Origin: Pseudomonas rustica
GTDB lineage: Bacteria > Pseudomonadota > Gammaproteobacteria > Pseudomonadales > Pseudomonadaceae
NCBI RefSeq assembly: GCF_018336155.1
Contig: NZ_JAGYHF010000012.1
Location: forward strand, 62,001-126,000
Direction: 5' to 3'
DNA length: 64,000 bases
Under the pieces are notes generated by a model. It was not told the DNA's origin. It saw nothing but the letters and a program-made list of their open reading frames with translations, and made no database searches. Numbering within the stretch: the stretch's first letter is position 1; every line of letters starts with the position of its first letter. A program made the translations under genes and the position numbers. Of this stretch, positions 9,241 through 17,310 are shown piece after piece.

Positions 9241-9838
9241 GCGGGTTTTCCAGCGGATTATCAAACAGTCGATACCAGAACAGCGCCACTTCGGCGGTGT
9301 TCGGATCAATGCCGCGATAGCGCAGCTCGTCGACACCGCCAATCACATAGCCGCAACGCTCATACAACCGGCAAGCACCGAGGTTGTTGTTTTGCGTTTC
9401 GAGCATGATCCCCGGCAGCTTCTTCTTGCGGCTCCAGAACTGAGCGACATCCAGCAACGCTTTGGCCACGCCATGCCGCCGGGCCGGCGCGTGCACCGCC
9501 AATTCATCGATATGGGCGAAGCCGTTCCAGTTGGTGCTGATCACCAAATGGCCCACCGCCTCGTCATCCAGATACGCCATGAAAATCGCACTGTCCGGCG
9601 CATCGCGGAAACTGCTGAATTCTTCGGGGTCGATGCCGTAGCACTTGCGGTACGGCACGATGGGCGTCACCCGCCACTGCTCGACAGGCTGACCAATCAC
9701 CGCCGCGCCGTAAGCGGCCACCTCAAAACTGAAGTCGCTGCCCCAGATATAGGGCGCAAAACCTTCGTCGGCGACACGCACCGACAGGCCTGGGTATTTT
9801 GGATTCACGGCCGGTTGCATACTGGGAAAAGTCCTCAT
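9206..9838 (-). CDS. GNAT-family N-acetyltransferase
   Basis: A protein of about 210 residues with a GNAT acetyl-CoA fold: IDELAVHAPARRHGVAKALLD matches the R/QxxGxG/A pantetheine loop, followed by NNNLGACRLYERCGY. The substrate is unknown. The ATG at 9838 overlaps the stop of the decarboxylase gene as ATGA; an ATG at 9820 (MQPAVNPKYP) is an alternative. Probably co-translated with ldcA. Its tail overlaps the LysR gene on the other strand. Confidence 0.88.
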   Translation of the reverse strand: MRTFPSMQPAVNPKYPGLSVRVADEGFAPYIWGSDFSFEVAAYGAAVIGQPVEQWRVTPIVPYRKCYGIDPEEFSSFRDAPDSAIFMAYLDDEAVGHLVISTNWNGFAHIDELAVHAPARRHGVAKALLDVAQFWSRKKKLPGIMLETQNNNLGACRLYERCGYVIGGVDELRYRGIDPNTAEVALFWYRLFDNPLENPLSSTASPRLVP

Positions 9839-12090
9839 TCCTTCACACAATCGACGGTGTATTGCCGCCCATTGCCCTCGTCTTCGTGCTGCAATCCATG
9901 CACATCCGCGACAAAACCGGGGAAGCTGCTATCGAACGTGCGAGCAAATTTCAGGTAATCGATGATCGAACGGGTCGATTCGGTAAAGCGTTCGCCGGGC
10001 ATGATAAGCGGAATTCCCGGGGGATACGGCACCAGCATCACGGCGGCAATCCTTCCTTCCAATTCATCGATCGGCACCGCCTCGACTTCGCCGCGCACCA
10101 GATGATCGTAGGCGTGAGCCGGTTTCATGGCGATTTCGGGGAGCACGGTGTACATGCGTTTCAGGTGTTTGGCCGTGGCGTTGCTGCGATAACAGGCGTG
10201 CAGTTGATCACAGAGGTCGCGCAGGCCCATGCCGCGATAACGCACGGCGTCTTCCAACGCTACGCAAGGCAGGCAAGTATCGAGGCGCACGTTGGCGTCG
10301 TAACTGCGCTTGAACTCCAGCAGTTCGGTGAGCAGCGTGCTCCATTTACCTTTGGTGATGCCCATGGAGAACAACACCAGAAACGAATACAGGCCGGTTT
10401 TTTCGACGACCAAGCCGCGTTCCCAGAGAAATTTGCTGACCACTGCGGCCGGGATGCCCTTTTCGCTTAACGCGCCGCCCGCGTTGAGGCCCGGCATCAC
10501 CAGGGTCACTTTGATCGGGTCGAGCAGCACATAATCGTCGCTGACATCGCCGAAACCGTGCCAGTCGGCATCGGGTTTCAGCAACCAGTCTTCGGTCTGC
10601 ACGCGGTCAATACCTTCGACGCCGGGCGGCTGCCAGATCGAAAACCACCAGTCATCCGCAGCAATGTGCTGACGCAGATTCGCCAGCGCACGACGGAAGC
10701 TCAGCGCTTCATCAAAAGTTTCCTGCAACAACGAACGTCCGGCCGGGCCCTCCATCATCGCCGACGCCACGTCCAGCGAGGCGATGATGCTGTATTGCGG
10801 CGAGGTCGAGATGTGCATCATGAACGCTTCGTTGAAACGGTCACGATCCAGCTGCCGTGCACCGCCGTCCTGCACATGAATCATCGAGGCCTGACTGAAT
10901 GCCGCGAGCAGTTTGTGCGTGGAATGGGTGGTGAACACCAGCGGACTGTCTTCGCTGCGCGAGGTGGCCATGCCGTAACGTCCGGCAAAGAATTCGTGGA
11001 ACGCCGCGTAGGCATACCAGGCCTCGTCGAAATGCAGGACTTCAACGCTGTTACCGAGTTTTTGCTTGATCAGCTCGGCGTTGTAGCAGAGGCCGTCGTA
11101 GGTTGAGTTGGTGACCACCGCCAGTTTGACTTTTGGCGCGCGACCCTTGGTCAGCGGGCTCGCATCGATCTTGGCCTGAATCGATTCACGGCTGAATTCA
11201 CTCAGCGGGATCGGGCCGATGATCCCCAATTCATTGCGCTCCGGGCACAGGTACAACGGGATCGCACCGGTCATGATGATCGCGTGCAGCACCGACTTGT
11301 GGCAGTTGCGGTCGACCAGCACCAGATCATCGCGAGCGACCATCGAGTGCCAGACAATCTTGTTGGCGGTCGAGGTGCCATTGATCACGAAAAAGGTGTG
11401 ATCCGCGCCGAAATTGCGCGCCGCACGGGCTTCGGCTTCAGCGAGCGGGCCGGTGTGATCGAGCAGTGAGCCGAGTTCGGGCACGGACACCGACAAGTCG
11501 GAACGCAGTGTGTTTTCCCCGAAAAACTGGTGGAACGCCTGCCCCACCGGACTCTTGTGATAGGCCACGCCCCCGCCATGGCCGGGGGTGTGCCATGAAT
11601 AATTGGAGTCGGCGGTGTGCTGCACCAGCGCTTTGAAAAACGGCGGCAGCAAACCATCCAGATACTTGCGCGCCGCCCGCGCCACTTGCCGGGCGAGAAA
11701 CGGCACGGTGTCTTCGAACAAATAGAGAATGCCGCGCAGTTGATTGAGCTCGGCCATGGCATCGGCCGGGGCGTTTTCCAGGGTGACTTGTTCGCCCAAG
11801 GCAAAGATCGGCAGATCCGGGGCGCGCACCCGCGCGAGGCCAATGAGTTCAGCCATGTTCTGCAACAGATGCGAGTTGGTTGAGGCATCCTCGGCGGCAA
11901 TCAGCATGCACGCGAGGCCATGATGGGTCGACGCGACCAGACGCCCTTCCGTGTAGTCGGTGGCAGAGACGATGCTGAAACCTTCCTGCTCCAGTTCCCG
12001 GGCGATGCCACGGATGCGGTCACCGGCGACCGTGTCGGCCTTGATGTCGCGATGGACGATCAACACCGGAAACTTCAAATCTTTGTACAT
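9835..12090 (-). CDS. ldcA: Lysine/ornithine/arginine decarboxylase, LdcA type
   Basis: A 751-residue PLP-dependent fold-type-I decarboxylase, the same length as P. aeruginosa LdcA, which converts lysine to cadaverine in the arginine-responsive lysine pathway. An N-terminal response-regulator-like wing domain (1-130) precedes the catalytic domain. The PLP lysine is in the THSTHK motif and HFDEAWYAYA is intact. Lysine is the likeliest substrate by similarity and neighbourhood, but residues alone do not settle lysine versus arginine. I used the ATG at 12090 (MYKDLKFPVLI); the longer frame starts with TTG. Confidence 0.93.
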   Translation of the reverse strand: MYKDLKFPVLIVHRDIKADTVAGDRIRGIARELEQEGFSIVSATDYTEGRLVASTHHGLACMLIAAEDASTNSHLLQNMAELIGLARVRAPDLPIFALGEQVTLENAPADAMAELNQLRGILYLFEDTVPFLARQVARAARKYLDGLLPPFFKALVQHTADSNYSWHTPGHGGGVAYHKSPVGQAFHQFFGENTLRSDLSVSVPELGSLLDHTGPLAEAEARAARNFGADHTFFVINGTSTANKIVWHSMVARDDLVLVDRNCHKSVLHAIIMTGAIPLYLCPERNELGIIGPIPLSEFSRESIQAKIDASPLTKGRAPKVKLAVVTNSTYDGLCYNAELIKQKLGNSVEVLHFDEAWYAYAAFHEFFAGRYGMATSRSEDSPLVFTTHSTHKLLAAFSQASMIHVQDGGARQLDRDRFNEAFMMHISTSPQYSIIASLDVASAMMEGPAGRSLLQETFDEALSFRRALANLRQHIAADDWWFSIWQPPGVEGIDRVQTEDWLLKPDADWHGFGDVSDDYVLLDPIKVTLVMPGLNAGGALSEKGIPAAVVSKFLWERGLVVEKTGLYSFLVLFSMGITKGKWSTLLTELLEFKRSYDANVRLDTCLPCVALEDAVRYRGMGLRDLCDQLHACYRSNATAKHLKRMYTVLPEIAMKPAHAYDHLVRGEVEAVPIDELEGRIAAVMLVPYPPGIPLIMPGERFTESTRSIIDYLKFARTFDSSFPGFVADVHGLQHEDEGNGRQYTVDCVKE

Positions 12091-12200
12091 GGGGCTCAGT
12101 GTCCTGAGGCGGCAGAAATGAATCTGCCAATGCACTCAGGGTAGAGGGTTGCAGCGAATGTGGCGAGGGTGGCTAGTTGGCTTCATGCCTGTAAAAGCAA

Positions 12201-12290
12201 AAGATCGCAGCCTTCGGCAGCTCCTACAGGGAATGCATTCTCATGTAGGAGCTGCCGAAGGCTCGGGCCGCGATCGGACGATCCTTTGAT
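12201..12290. repeat. REP inverted pair (GTAGGAGCTGCCGAAGG family), variant arm
   Basis: A GATCGCAGCCTTCGG arm followed by its inverted copy. The second arm carries an extra GGGCCGCGATCGGAC segment before GATCTTTT. It lies between ldcA and dnaQ and abuts the dnaQ stop codon. Confidence 0.9.
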
Positions 12291-12293
12291 CTT

Positions 12294-13052
12294 TTAAACC
12301 TGCGCGTCAGCCTCAGCAATCTGTGTCCACATCGCCGGCCCACCCGCCGACTTGGCGATAATCTCCAACCGCACCAGATGCGCCGCCAATTCATCCTCAG
12401 TCGCGCGAATAATCCGCGCAGGTTGGCGATCTACCGGCAACCGACGAATCTCGGTGGCAGAGTTGTCCGCGCCCTCGCCCGATCCGTTACCGTCAGAGGC
12501 ATTACCCGCCAACGACAGGCTGGTCTGGCCGCCGGTCATGGTCAGGTAGACATCGGCAAGAATCTCCGAGTCGAGCAACGCGCCGTGCAGTTCACGACCG
12601 GAGTTGTCGACGCCGTAACGTTTGCACAAGGCATCAAGGCTGTTGCGCTGCCCCGGGTGACGTTCCCGGGCCATCATCAGGGTGTCGAGGATCGAGCAGT
12701 GCTGCGTGATGTCAGCGCGATCCTTCGCGCCCATCAAGGCGAATTCGTTGTTGATGAAGCCAACGTCGAACGCCGCGTTATGGATGATCAGTTGCGCGCC
12801 TTTGATGAACTCGAAGAACTCGTCGGCGACTTCATTGAAACGCGGCTTGCCGACGAGGAATTCGTTGGTGATGCCGTGAACGCCAATCGCGCCTTCGTCA
12901 CTCTCGCGATCCGGTTGCAGATAGACGTGGAAATGCCGGCCCGTCAGGCGCCGACCGATCAGTTCGACACAACCGATTTCGATAATCCGGTGACCATCGG
13001 TCACCGGCATGCCGGTGGTTTCGGTATCGAGTACAACGGATCTGGTGGCCAT
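12294..13052 (-). CDS. dnaQ: DNA polymerase III epsilon subunit (proofreading exonuclease)
   Basis: A 252-residue DnaQ. It has exonuclease motif I DTETTG (Asp9, Glu11), motif II around HNAAFDVGF and motif III HGALLDSEILADVY. A low-complexity linker (about 180-200, rich in G, N and S) leads to a C-terminal segment that binds the alpha subunit in this family. It removes misinserted nucleotides within the replicase core. ATG at 13052. It lies in the conserved dnaQ-rnhA-methyltransferase-gloB cluster. Confidence 0.96.
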   Translation of the reverse strand: MATRSVVLDTETTGMPVTDGHRIIEIGCVELIGRRLTGRHFHVYLQPDRESDEGAIGVHGITNEFLVGKPRFNEVADEFFEFIKGAQLIIHNAAFDVGFINNEFALMGAKDRADITQHCSILDTLMMARERHPGQRNSLDALCKRYGVDNSGRELHGALLDSEILADVYLTMTGGQTSLSLAGNASDGNGSGEGADNSATEIRRLPVDRQPARIIRATEDELAAHLVRLEIIAKSAGGPAMWTQIAEADAQV

Positions 13053-13140
13053 CAGTGCTCAGCTCTCAACGGGTCAATCGTGCAAAAACGCGGATGTTAA
13101 CACGCTCGGCGGGGGGGTTCAGTCAGACCGTGGCGCCCCA

Positions 13141-13234
13141 TTCGCGAGCAAGCCCGCTCCCACAAGGGATTTTGGTTGCCCACAAATTTTGAGTTCAACA
13201 CTGAGCCCATGTGGGAGCGGGCTTGCTCGCGAAT
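13141..13234. repeat. REPIN (GGGAGCGGGCTTGCTCGCGA family)
   Basis: An inverted pair, TTCGCGAGCAAGCCCGCTCC and the reverse form, separated by about 45 nt. It occupies the rnhA-dnaQ gap, where both genes run on the minus strand. Confidence 0.92.
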
Positions 13235-13261
13235 GGCAACACCACGGTACAACGGAAGAAA

Positions 13262-13732
13262 TCAGCTCTGCTTGTACCCGCGAACCTCGTCCACACCACG
13301 GTTCGCCAACTGGTCAGCCCGCTCGTTACCATGATGGCCAATGTGCCCACGCACCCACTTCCATTTGACGGTGTGGCGGTTGACCTGCTCGTCGAGCTCT
13401 TTCCACAAATCAGCGTTTTTCACCGGTTCTTTCGCCGCCGTTTTCCAGCCGCGTTTCTTCCAGTTGGCCATCCACTCGTTGATGCCCTTCATCACATATT
13501 GCGAGTCGGTCACCAGCAGCACTTCGCACGGACGCTTCAAGGCTTCGAGGCCACGAATGGCGCCGAGCAATTCCATGCGATTGTTGGTGGTGTTGGCTTC
13601 GCCGCCCCACAGTTCCTTTTCAACGCCCTTGCACACCAGCAAGGCGCCCCAGCCGCCCGGGCCGGGATTGCCTTTGCAGGCGCCGTCAGTGAACAGTTCT
13701 ACGGTGTCGACGCTTTCAACGCTTTCGCTCAT
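13262..13732 (-). CDS. rnhA: Ribonuclease HI
   Basis: A 156-residue RNase HI that cleaves the RNA strand of RNA-DNA hybrids (R-loops, Okazaki primers). The four acidic catalytic residues are present in LFTDGACKGNPGPGG (Asp16), NRMELLGAI, LLVTDSQYV and GNERADQLA. The basic handle region WKKRGWKTAAKEPVKN is present. The start ATG at 13732 adds a short N-terminal extension (MSESVESVD) relative to E. coli. Confidence 0.97.
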   Translation of the reverse strand: MSESVESVDTVELFTDGACKGNPGPGGWGALLVCKGVEKELWGGEANTTNNRMELLGAIRGLEALKRPCEVLLVTDSQYVMKGINEWMANWKKRGWKTAAKEPVKNADLWKELDEQVNRHTVKWKWVRGHIGHHGNERADQLANRGVDEVRGYKQS

Positions 13733-13787
13733 GCCACTTTATCCAGAAAAATACGTGCCTTGCCGATCACGGATCGACAATGACCAA

Positions 13788-13806
13788 GGCCGGGACAAAC
13801 CCGGCC
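13788..13806. other. Perfect GC-rich hairpin between methyltransferase and rnhA
   Basis: GGCCGGG / ACAAA / CCCGGCC, a 7-bp perfect stem with a 5-nt loop. It lies 16 nt past the methyltransferase stop and upstream of rnhA on the minus strand. No U-run follows in either direction, so it is not a classical terminator. It may slow decay or attenuate rnhA. Confidence 0.6.
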
Positions 13807-13822
13807 ACAATTAAAAGAAGGT

Positions 13823-14581
13823 TTACGGTTCGACGCGGCGGCGATTGACCTTGGCCATCGGCAGCGGAATCAGCTTGCCCATCGGTTCGCGACGCTCCTG
13901 CCGCAACGGCCGCAGGCCCACCACGATCTTGCGCGCGACCAATAAATAGAAGCCGCCGCCCGACAATTGCCAGTCACCGGCCTTGCGTTCCCAGCCGGCC
14001 AGACGGCCCTGCCACTTGGCTGACGCGAGCGGCGGACGATAGCACCCGAAGCGGCGTTTCTCCAGCGCGAAGCCCAGCAGGTTGAGCCAGTCGGCGACCC
14101 GCGATGGTGAGATGCAGCGCGCCTGACGCAAGGCGTCGTGGGCGAACACATGACGCAGCCCCCACGTGCTCCACGGGTTGATGCCGATGATCAGCAAATG
14201 GCCACCGGGGCGCACGCTGCTCGCCGCTTCACGCAGCAAACCGTGGGGCGACAGGCAGAAATCCAGACCGTGCTGCATCACCACCACATCCGCCGCGTGT
14301 TCGCTCAAAGGCCAGGCCTGCTCTTCGCAGACAATCTCAACCCCCGGCAGCGGCGCGCCAAGGCGGACGTTGCGCTGCACTTGCGGCGCCGACGGTGGCG
14401 TTTCAGCGGACGGGCCGTAATGCACCAGATAACCGCCAAAGAACCGGCCGAGCTCGTCTTCCAGCATGCGCCGCTCCTCGTCGAGCAAAAATTGCCCGAG
14501 CGGGCCGGACAGCCATTCACGGGCGGCACCGATCAGTGCCAGCCAGTCAGGATCAGCCTGTGCGAACGCTTTATCACTCAT
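13823..14581 (-). CDS. Class I SAM-dependent methyltransferase (YafS-like)
   Basis: A 252-residue protein with a degenerate class I methyltransferase fold: PLPGVEIVCE, DVVVMQHGLDF and SSVRPGGHLLIIGINPWS are the post-I, IV and V regions. The glycine-rich motif I is weak. Homologues sit in the same gloB-yafS-rnhA-dnaQ order across gamma-proteobacteria; the substrate is unknown. The ATG at 14581 has GGAG 8 nt upstream; TTG at 14593 is less likely. It is divergent from gloB, with only 66 nt between the starts. Confidence 0.87.
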   Translation of the reverse strand: MSDKAFAQADPDWLALIGAAREWLSGPLGQFLLDEERRMLEDELGRFFGGYLVHYGPSAETPPSAPQVQRNVRLGAPLPGVEIVCEEQAWPLSEHAADVVVMQHGLDFCLSPHGLLREAASSVRPGGHLLIIGINPWSTWGLRHVFAHDALRQARCISPSRVADWLNLLGFALEKRRFGCYRPPLASAKWQGRLAGWERKAGDWQLSGGGFYLLVARKIVVGLRPLRQERREPMGKLIPLPMAKVNRRRVEP

Positions 14582-14647
14582 CGCATTCTCCAAAGCGCCA
14601 GGAACTACTAAGATGCGCCAATGTTTCCCGCTTGGCGAATTCCGACG

Positions 14648-15415
14648 ATGATACAGATCAGTGCCCTGCCCGCGTTCACCGATAACTACATCTGGTTGTT
14701 ACAGGATCACCGCAGCCAACGTTGCGCCGTGGTCGACCCGGGTGATGCCGCGCCCGTCGAGGCGTGGCTTGATGCACATCCGGACTGGGTCTTGAGCGAC
14801 ATTTTGATCACTCACCATCACCATGACCACGTTGGCGGCGTCGAACGCCTGAAACACATCAGCGGCGCCACTGTTTATGGCCCGGCCAGCGAAAATATCC
14901 CGGCGCGCGACGTGGCGCTGAACGACAACGACACCGCCAGCGTGCTCGGCTGGGAGTTTGATGTCTATGCGGTGCCCGGTCACACCTTGGGACACATTGC
15001 TTATTATCACCACGGTCTGCTGTTCTGCGGCGACACTCTGTTTGCCGCGGGTTGCGGTCGCCTGTTCGAGGGTACGCCCGATCAGATGCACCACTCGCTC
15101 AGCCGTCTCGCCGCACTGCCCGAAGACACCCTCGTCTATTGCACCCACGAATACACCATGAGCAATCTCAAATTCGCCGCAGCGGTCGAACCGACCAATG
15201 CCGATATTGCCGCCCGTCTGGAAAAAGTTACCCAACAACGGCAAAACGGCGTGATGACCCTGCCGTCAACTTTGGCACTGGAAAAGCTCACAAATCCGTT
15301 TTTACGCACCGCTGAAACATTAGTTAAACAAAAAGTGGACGAACGGGCAGGCGCTCAAAACCGGGCGCCGAGTGAGGTTTTTGCGGCTCTGCGGGCTTGG
15401 AAAGATAAGTTCTAA
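14648..15415 (+). CDS. gloB: Hydroxyacylglutathione hydrolase (glyoxalase II)
   Basis: A 255-residue metallo-beta-lactamase-fold enzyme. It hydrolyses S-lactoylglutathione to lactate and glutathione, completing methylglyoxal detoxification. The dinuclear metal motif THHHHDH is at residues 55-61, with GHTLGHIAYY, CGDTLF and CTHEYT following. The ATG at 14648 (MIQISALPAF) matches the family start; the upstream extension to 14621 is not needed. Confidence 0.96.
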   Translation: MIQISALPAFTDNYIWLLQDHRSQRCAVVDPGDAAPVEAWLDAHPDWVLSDILITHHHHDHVGGVERLKHISGATVYGPASENIPARDVALNDNDTASVLGWEFDVYAVPGHTLGHIAYYHHGLLFCGDTLFAAGCGRLFEGTPDQMHHSLSRLAALPEDTLVYCTHEYTMSNLKFAAAVEPTNADIAARLEKVTQQRQNGVMTLPSTLALEKLTNPFLRTAETLVKQKVDERAGAQNRAPSEVFAALRAWKDKF

Positions 15416-15514
15416 GCAGTGGCCTGCTTGGTACAAAAATTCTGAATGGTTGACCGCAAGGGGTGCGCTTTCTAGAATCGCCCGACATTTTTGCCCGGAA
15501 CTTACTTCCAGCCA

Positions 15515-16975
15515 ATGTCGTCATCCATACGTAAGTCCGTCAATTCAGACGCATTGACCCGCTTGGCGCAAGCCATCGCGGTGGCTGTGTCCGCCACGCT
15601 GGCGGGCTGTTCAAGCCATGCTCCGCAGACTGAAGCGACCCATACGCCGAACATTGCTGCGCGAGCCAAGCAAAAGCCGATCTGGCTCAGCGAAAAGCCC
15701 ACTCCACAGATTCCTCAGGACGTCTGGGAGCGCATGCGCGAGGGCTTCCAGTTGCAGGAAGGCCTGGGCGTGAACCCGCGCATAGAGCAGCAGCGCCTGT
15801 GGTTCGCCAGCAATCCTTCATTCCTTGAGAACGCCGGCGATCGCGGCAGTCTCTACATTCATTACATTGTCGAACGCCTCGAAGAACGCAACATGCCGCT
15901 GGAACTGGCGCTGCTGCCAGTGATTGAAAGTGCCTACAACCCGATGGCCTATTCCCGTGCCGATGCGGTTGGCCTGTGGCAATTCATTCCGTCCACCGGG
16001 CGTTACTTCAACCTGCGCCAGACCCGCTTCTACGATGGTCGTCGCGACATCACCGCCTCGACCACCGCCGCACTTGATTACCTGACCCGTCTGCACGACA
16101 TGTTCAACGGTGACTGGCTGCTGGCGCTCGCCGCGTATAACGCCGGTGAAGGCACGGTCAGCCGCGCCATCGAACGTAACGAGAAACTCGGTTTGCCAAC
16201 CGACTACTGGAACCTGCCGCTGCCGTCCGAAACCCAGGCCTACGTGCCGAAGTTGCTGGCGCTGTCGCAAGTGGTGCAGTCGCCGGAAGCGTACGGGGTC
16301 AACCTCAACCCGATCGCCAACGAACCGTACTTCCAGGTCGTCGAAATCAATCAGCGTATGGATTTGTCCAAAGTCGCTGAAGTGGCCAACATCGACGAAG
16401 ACGAACTGTTCCAGCTCAACCCTGCTTACAAACAGCGCATTACCGTCGACGGCCCCCAGCATTTGCTGGTGCCGACGTCGAAGGCGCAATTGCTGACCAC
16501 CAGCCTGCAGACCATGTCGCCGGACGAGTTGATCAGCAAACGCTCTTTGAAACCGGTGTTTGAAGGCGCTGATCCGACGGAAGTGGCGAAGCTGAAACGC
16601 GCCTACCGCGTCAAGCGCGGCGACAACCTCGGCTCCATCGCCAAGGCCAACAAGGTTGAAGTGAAGGATCTGCAACGCTGGAACAAGCTGACCGGCAAAA
16701 ACCTCAAGGTTGGTCAGACCCTAGTGATGCGCGACACGAGCAAGCCAAGCAAGAGCCGCAGCTCGGGCCGGGTCAACACGGTGATTGCGGCCAACAGCAA
16801 GAGCAAAAAAAGCGATAGCAAGCAGCAGACTCAGTACAAGGTTAAGCGCGGCGACACGTTGTACGTGGTGGCCAAGCGTTTCAATGTTGAGATGCAGCAT
16901 CTCAAGCGCTGGAATCCGGGTGCGAGCAAGGCTTTGAAGCCGGGGCAGATGCTTACGGTTTATCAGCCGCACTGA
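15515..16975 (+). CDS. mltD: Membrane-bound lytic murein transglycosylase D
   Basis: A 486-residue lipoprotein transglycosylase that cleaves peptidoglycan glycan strands to 1,6-anhydro ends. The N-terminal signal ends in lipobox LAGC (Cys32). The SLT domain (about 100-240) has the catalytic glutamate in PVIESAYNP and the GLWQFIPSTG and AYNAGEGTV motifs. Two clear LysM repeats near the C terminus start YRVKRGDNLG and YKVKRGDTLY, and a third degenerate one lies around residue 280. A basic, serine-rich linker separates the LysMs. ATG at 15515. It is followed directly by a terminator. Confidence 0.95.
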   Translation: MSSSIRKSVNSDALTRLAQAIAVAVSATLAGCSSHAPQTEATHTPNIAARAKQKPIWLSEKPTPQIPQDVWERMREGFQLQEGLGVNPRIEQQRLWFASNPSFLENAGDRGSLYIHYIVERLEERNMPLELALLPVIESAYNPMAYSRADAVGLWQFIPSTGRYFNLRQTRFYDGRRDITASTTAALDYLTRLHDMFNGDWLLALAAYNAGEGTVSRAIERNEKLGLPTDYWNLPLPSETQAYVPKLLALSQVVQSPEAYGVNLNPIANEPYFQVVEINQRMDLSKVAEVANIDEDELFQLNPAYKQRITVDGPQHLLVPTSKAQLLTTSLQTMSPDELISKRSLKPVFEGADPTEVAKLKRAYRVKRGDNLGSIAKANKVEVKDLQRWNKLTGKNLKVGQTLVMRDTSKPSKSRSSGRVNTVIAANSKSKKSDSKQQTQYKVKRGDTLYVVAKRFNVEMQHLKRWNPGASKALKPGQMLTVYQPH

Positions 16976-16980
16976 TAGAA

Positions 16981-17010
16981 GAGCCCCTGAAATTTCGGGG
17001 GCTTTTTTTG
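16981..17010 (+). terminator. Rho-independent terminator of mltD
   Basis: The GAGCCCC / TGAAATTTC / GGGGGCT stem is followed by a run of seven T. It begins 5 nt after the mltD stop, in the right orientation. Confidence 0.92.
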
Positions 17011-17041
17011 AGTTCGGTTTTTTTGGTGTTATTGAGATCCA

Positions 17042-17205
17042 TCCCCCTCACCCCAGCCCTCTCCCCCAAGGGGTAGAGGGGAGAGGGAGCAGATCGGGGG
17101 CTATTCAGAATTTGAGTTCGGCTCGGTATCGCAAGTCGGCGTGCCTCCCGCAAACACCTCGGTCAGTCCCCTCTCCCTCCGGGAGAGGGCTAGGGTGAGG
17201 GGCTG
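17042..17205. repeat. Long inverted repeat, CCCTCACCC(C/T)AGCCCTCTCCC family
   Basis: Outer arms of about 22 nt at 17043-17065 and 17181-17204 are inverted copies with one mismatch. Inside each arm is a smaller purine/pyrimidine-skewed hairpin (GGGAGAGGG). Together they make a MITE-like element of about 164 bp in the 335-bp gap between mltD and the transporter operon. No coding capacity seen. Confidence 0.8.
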
Positions 17206-17310
17206 TCAGGCAAGTGGATTAACCCCCCATTAACCCGCGATCTTTTTCCTGTCCAGACAAGCTGTTACTGTACGGCCCACAAAGCCCAAGCCGCCTGGAT
17301 CAGATCTGAC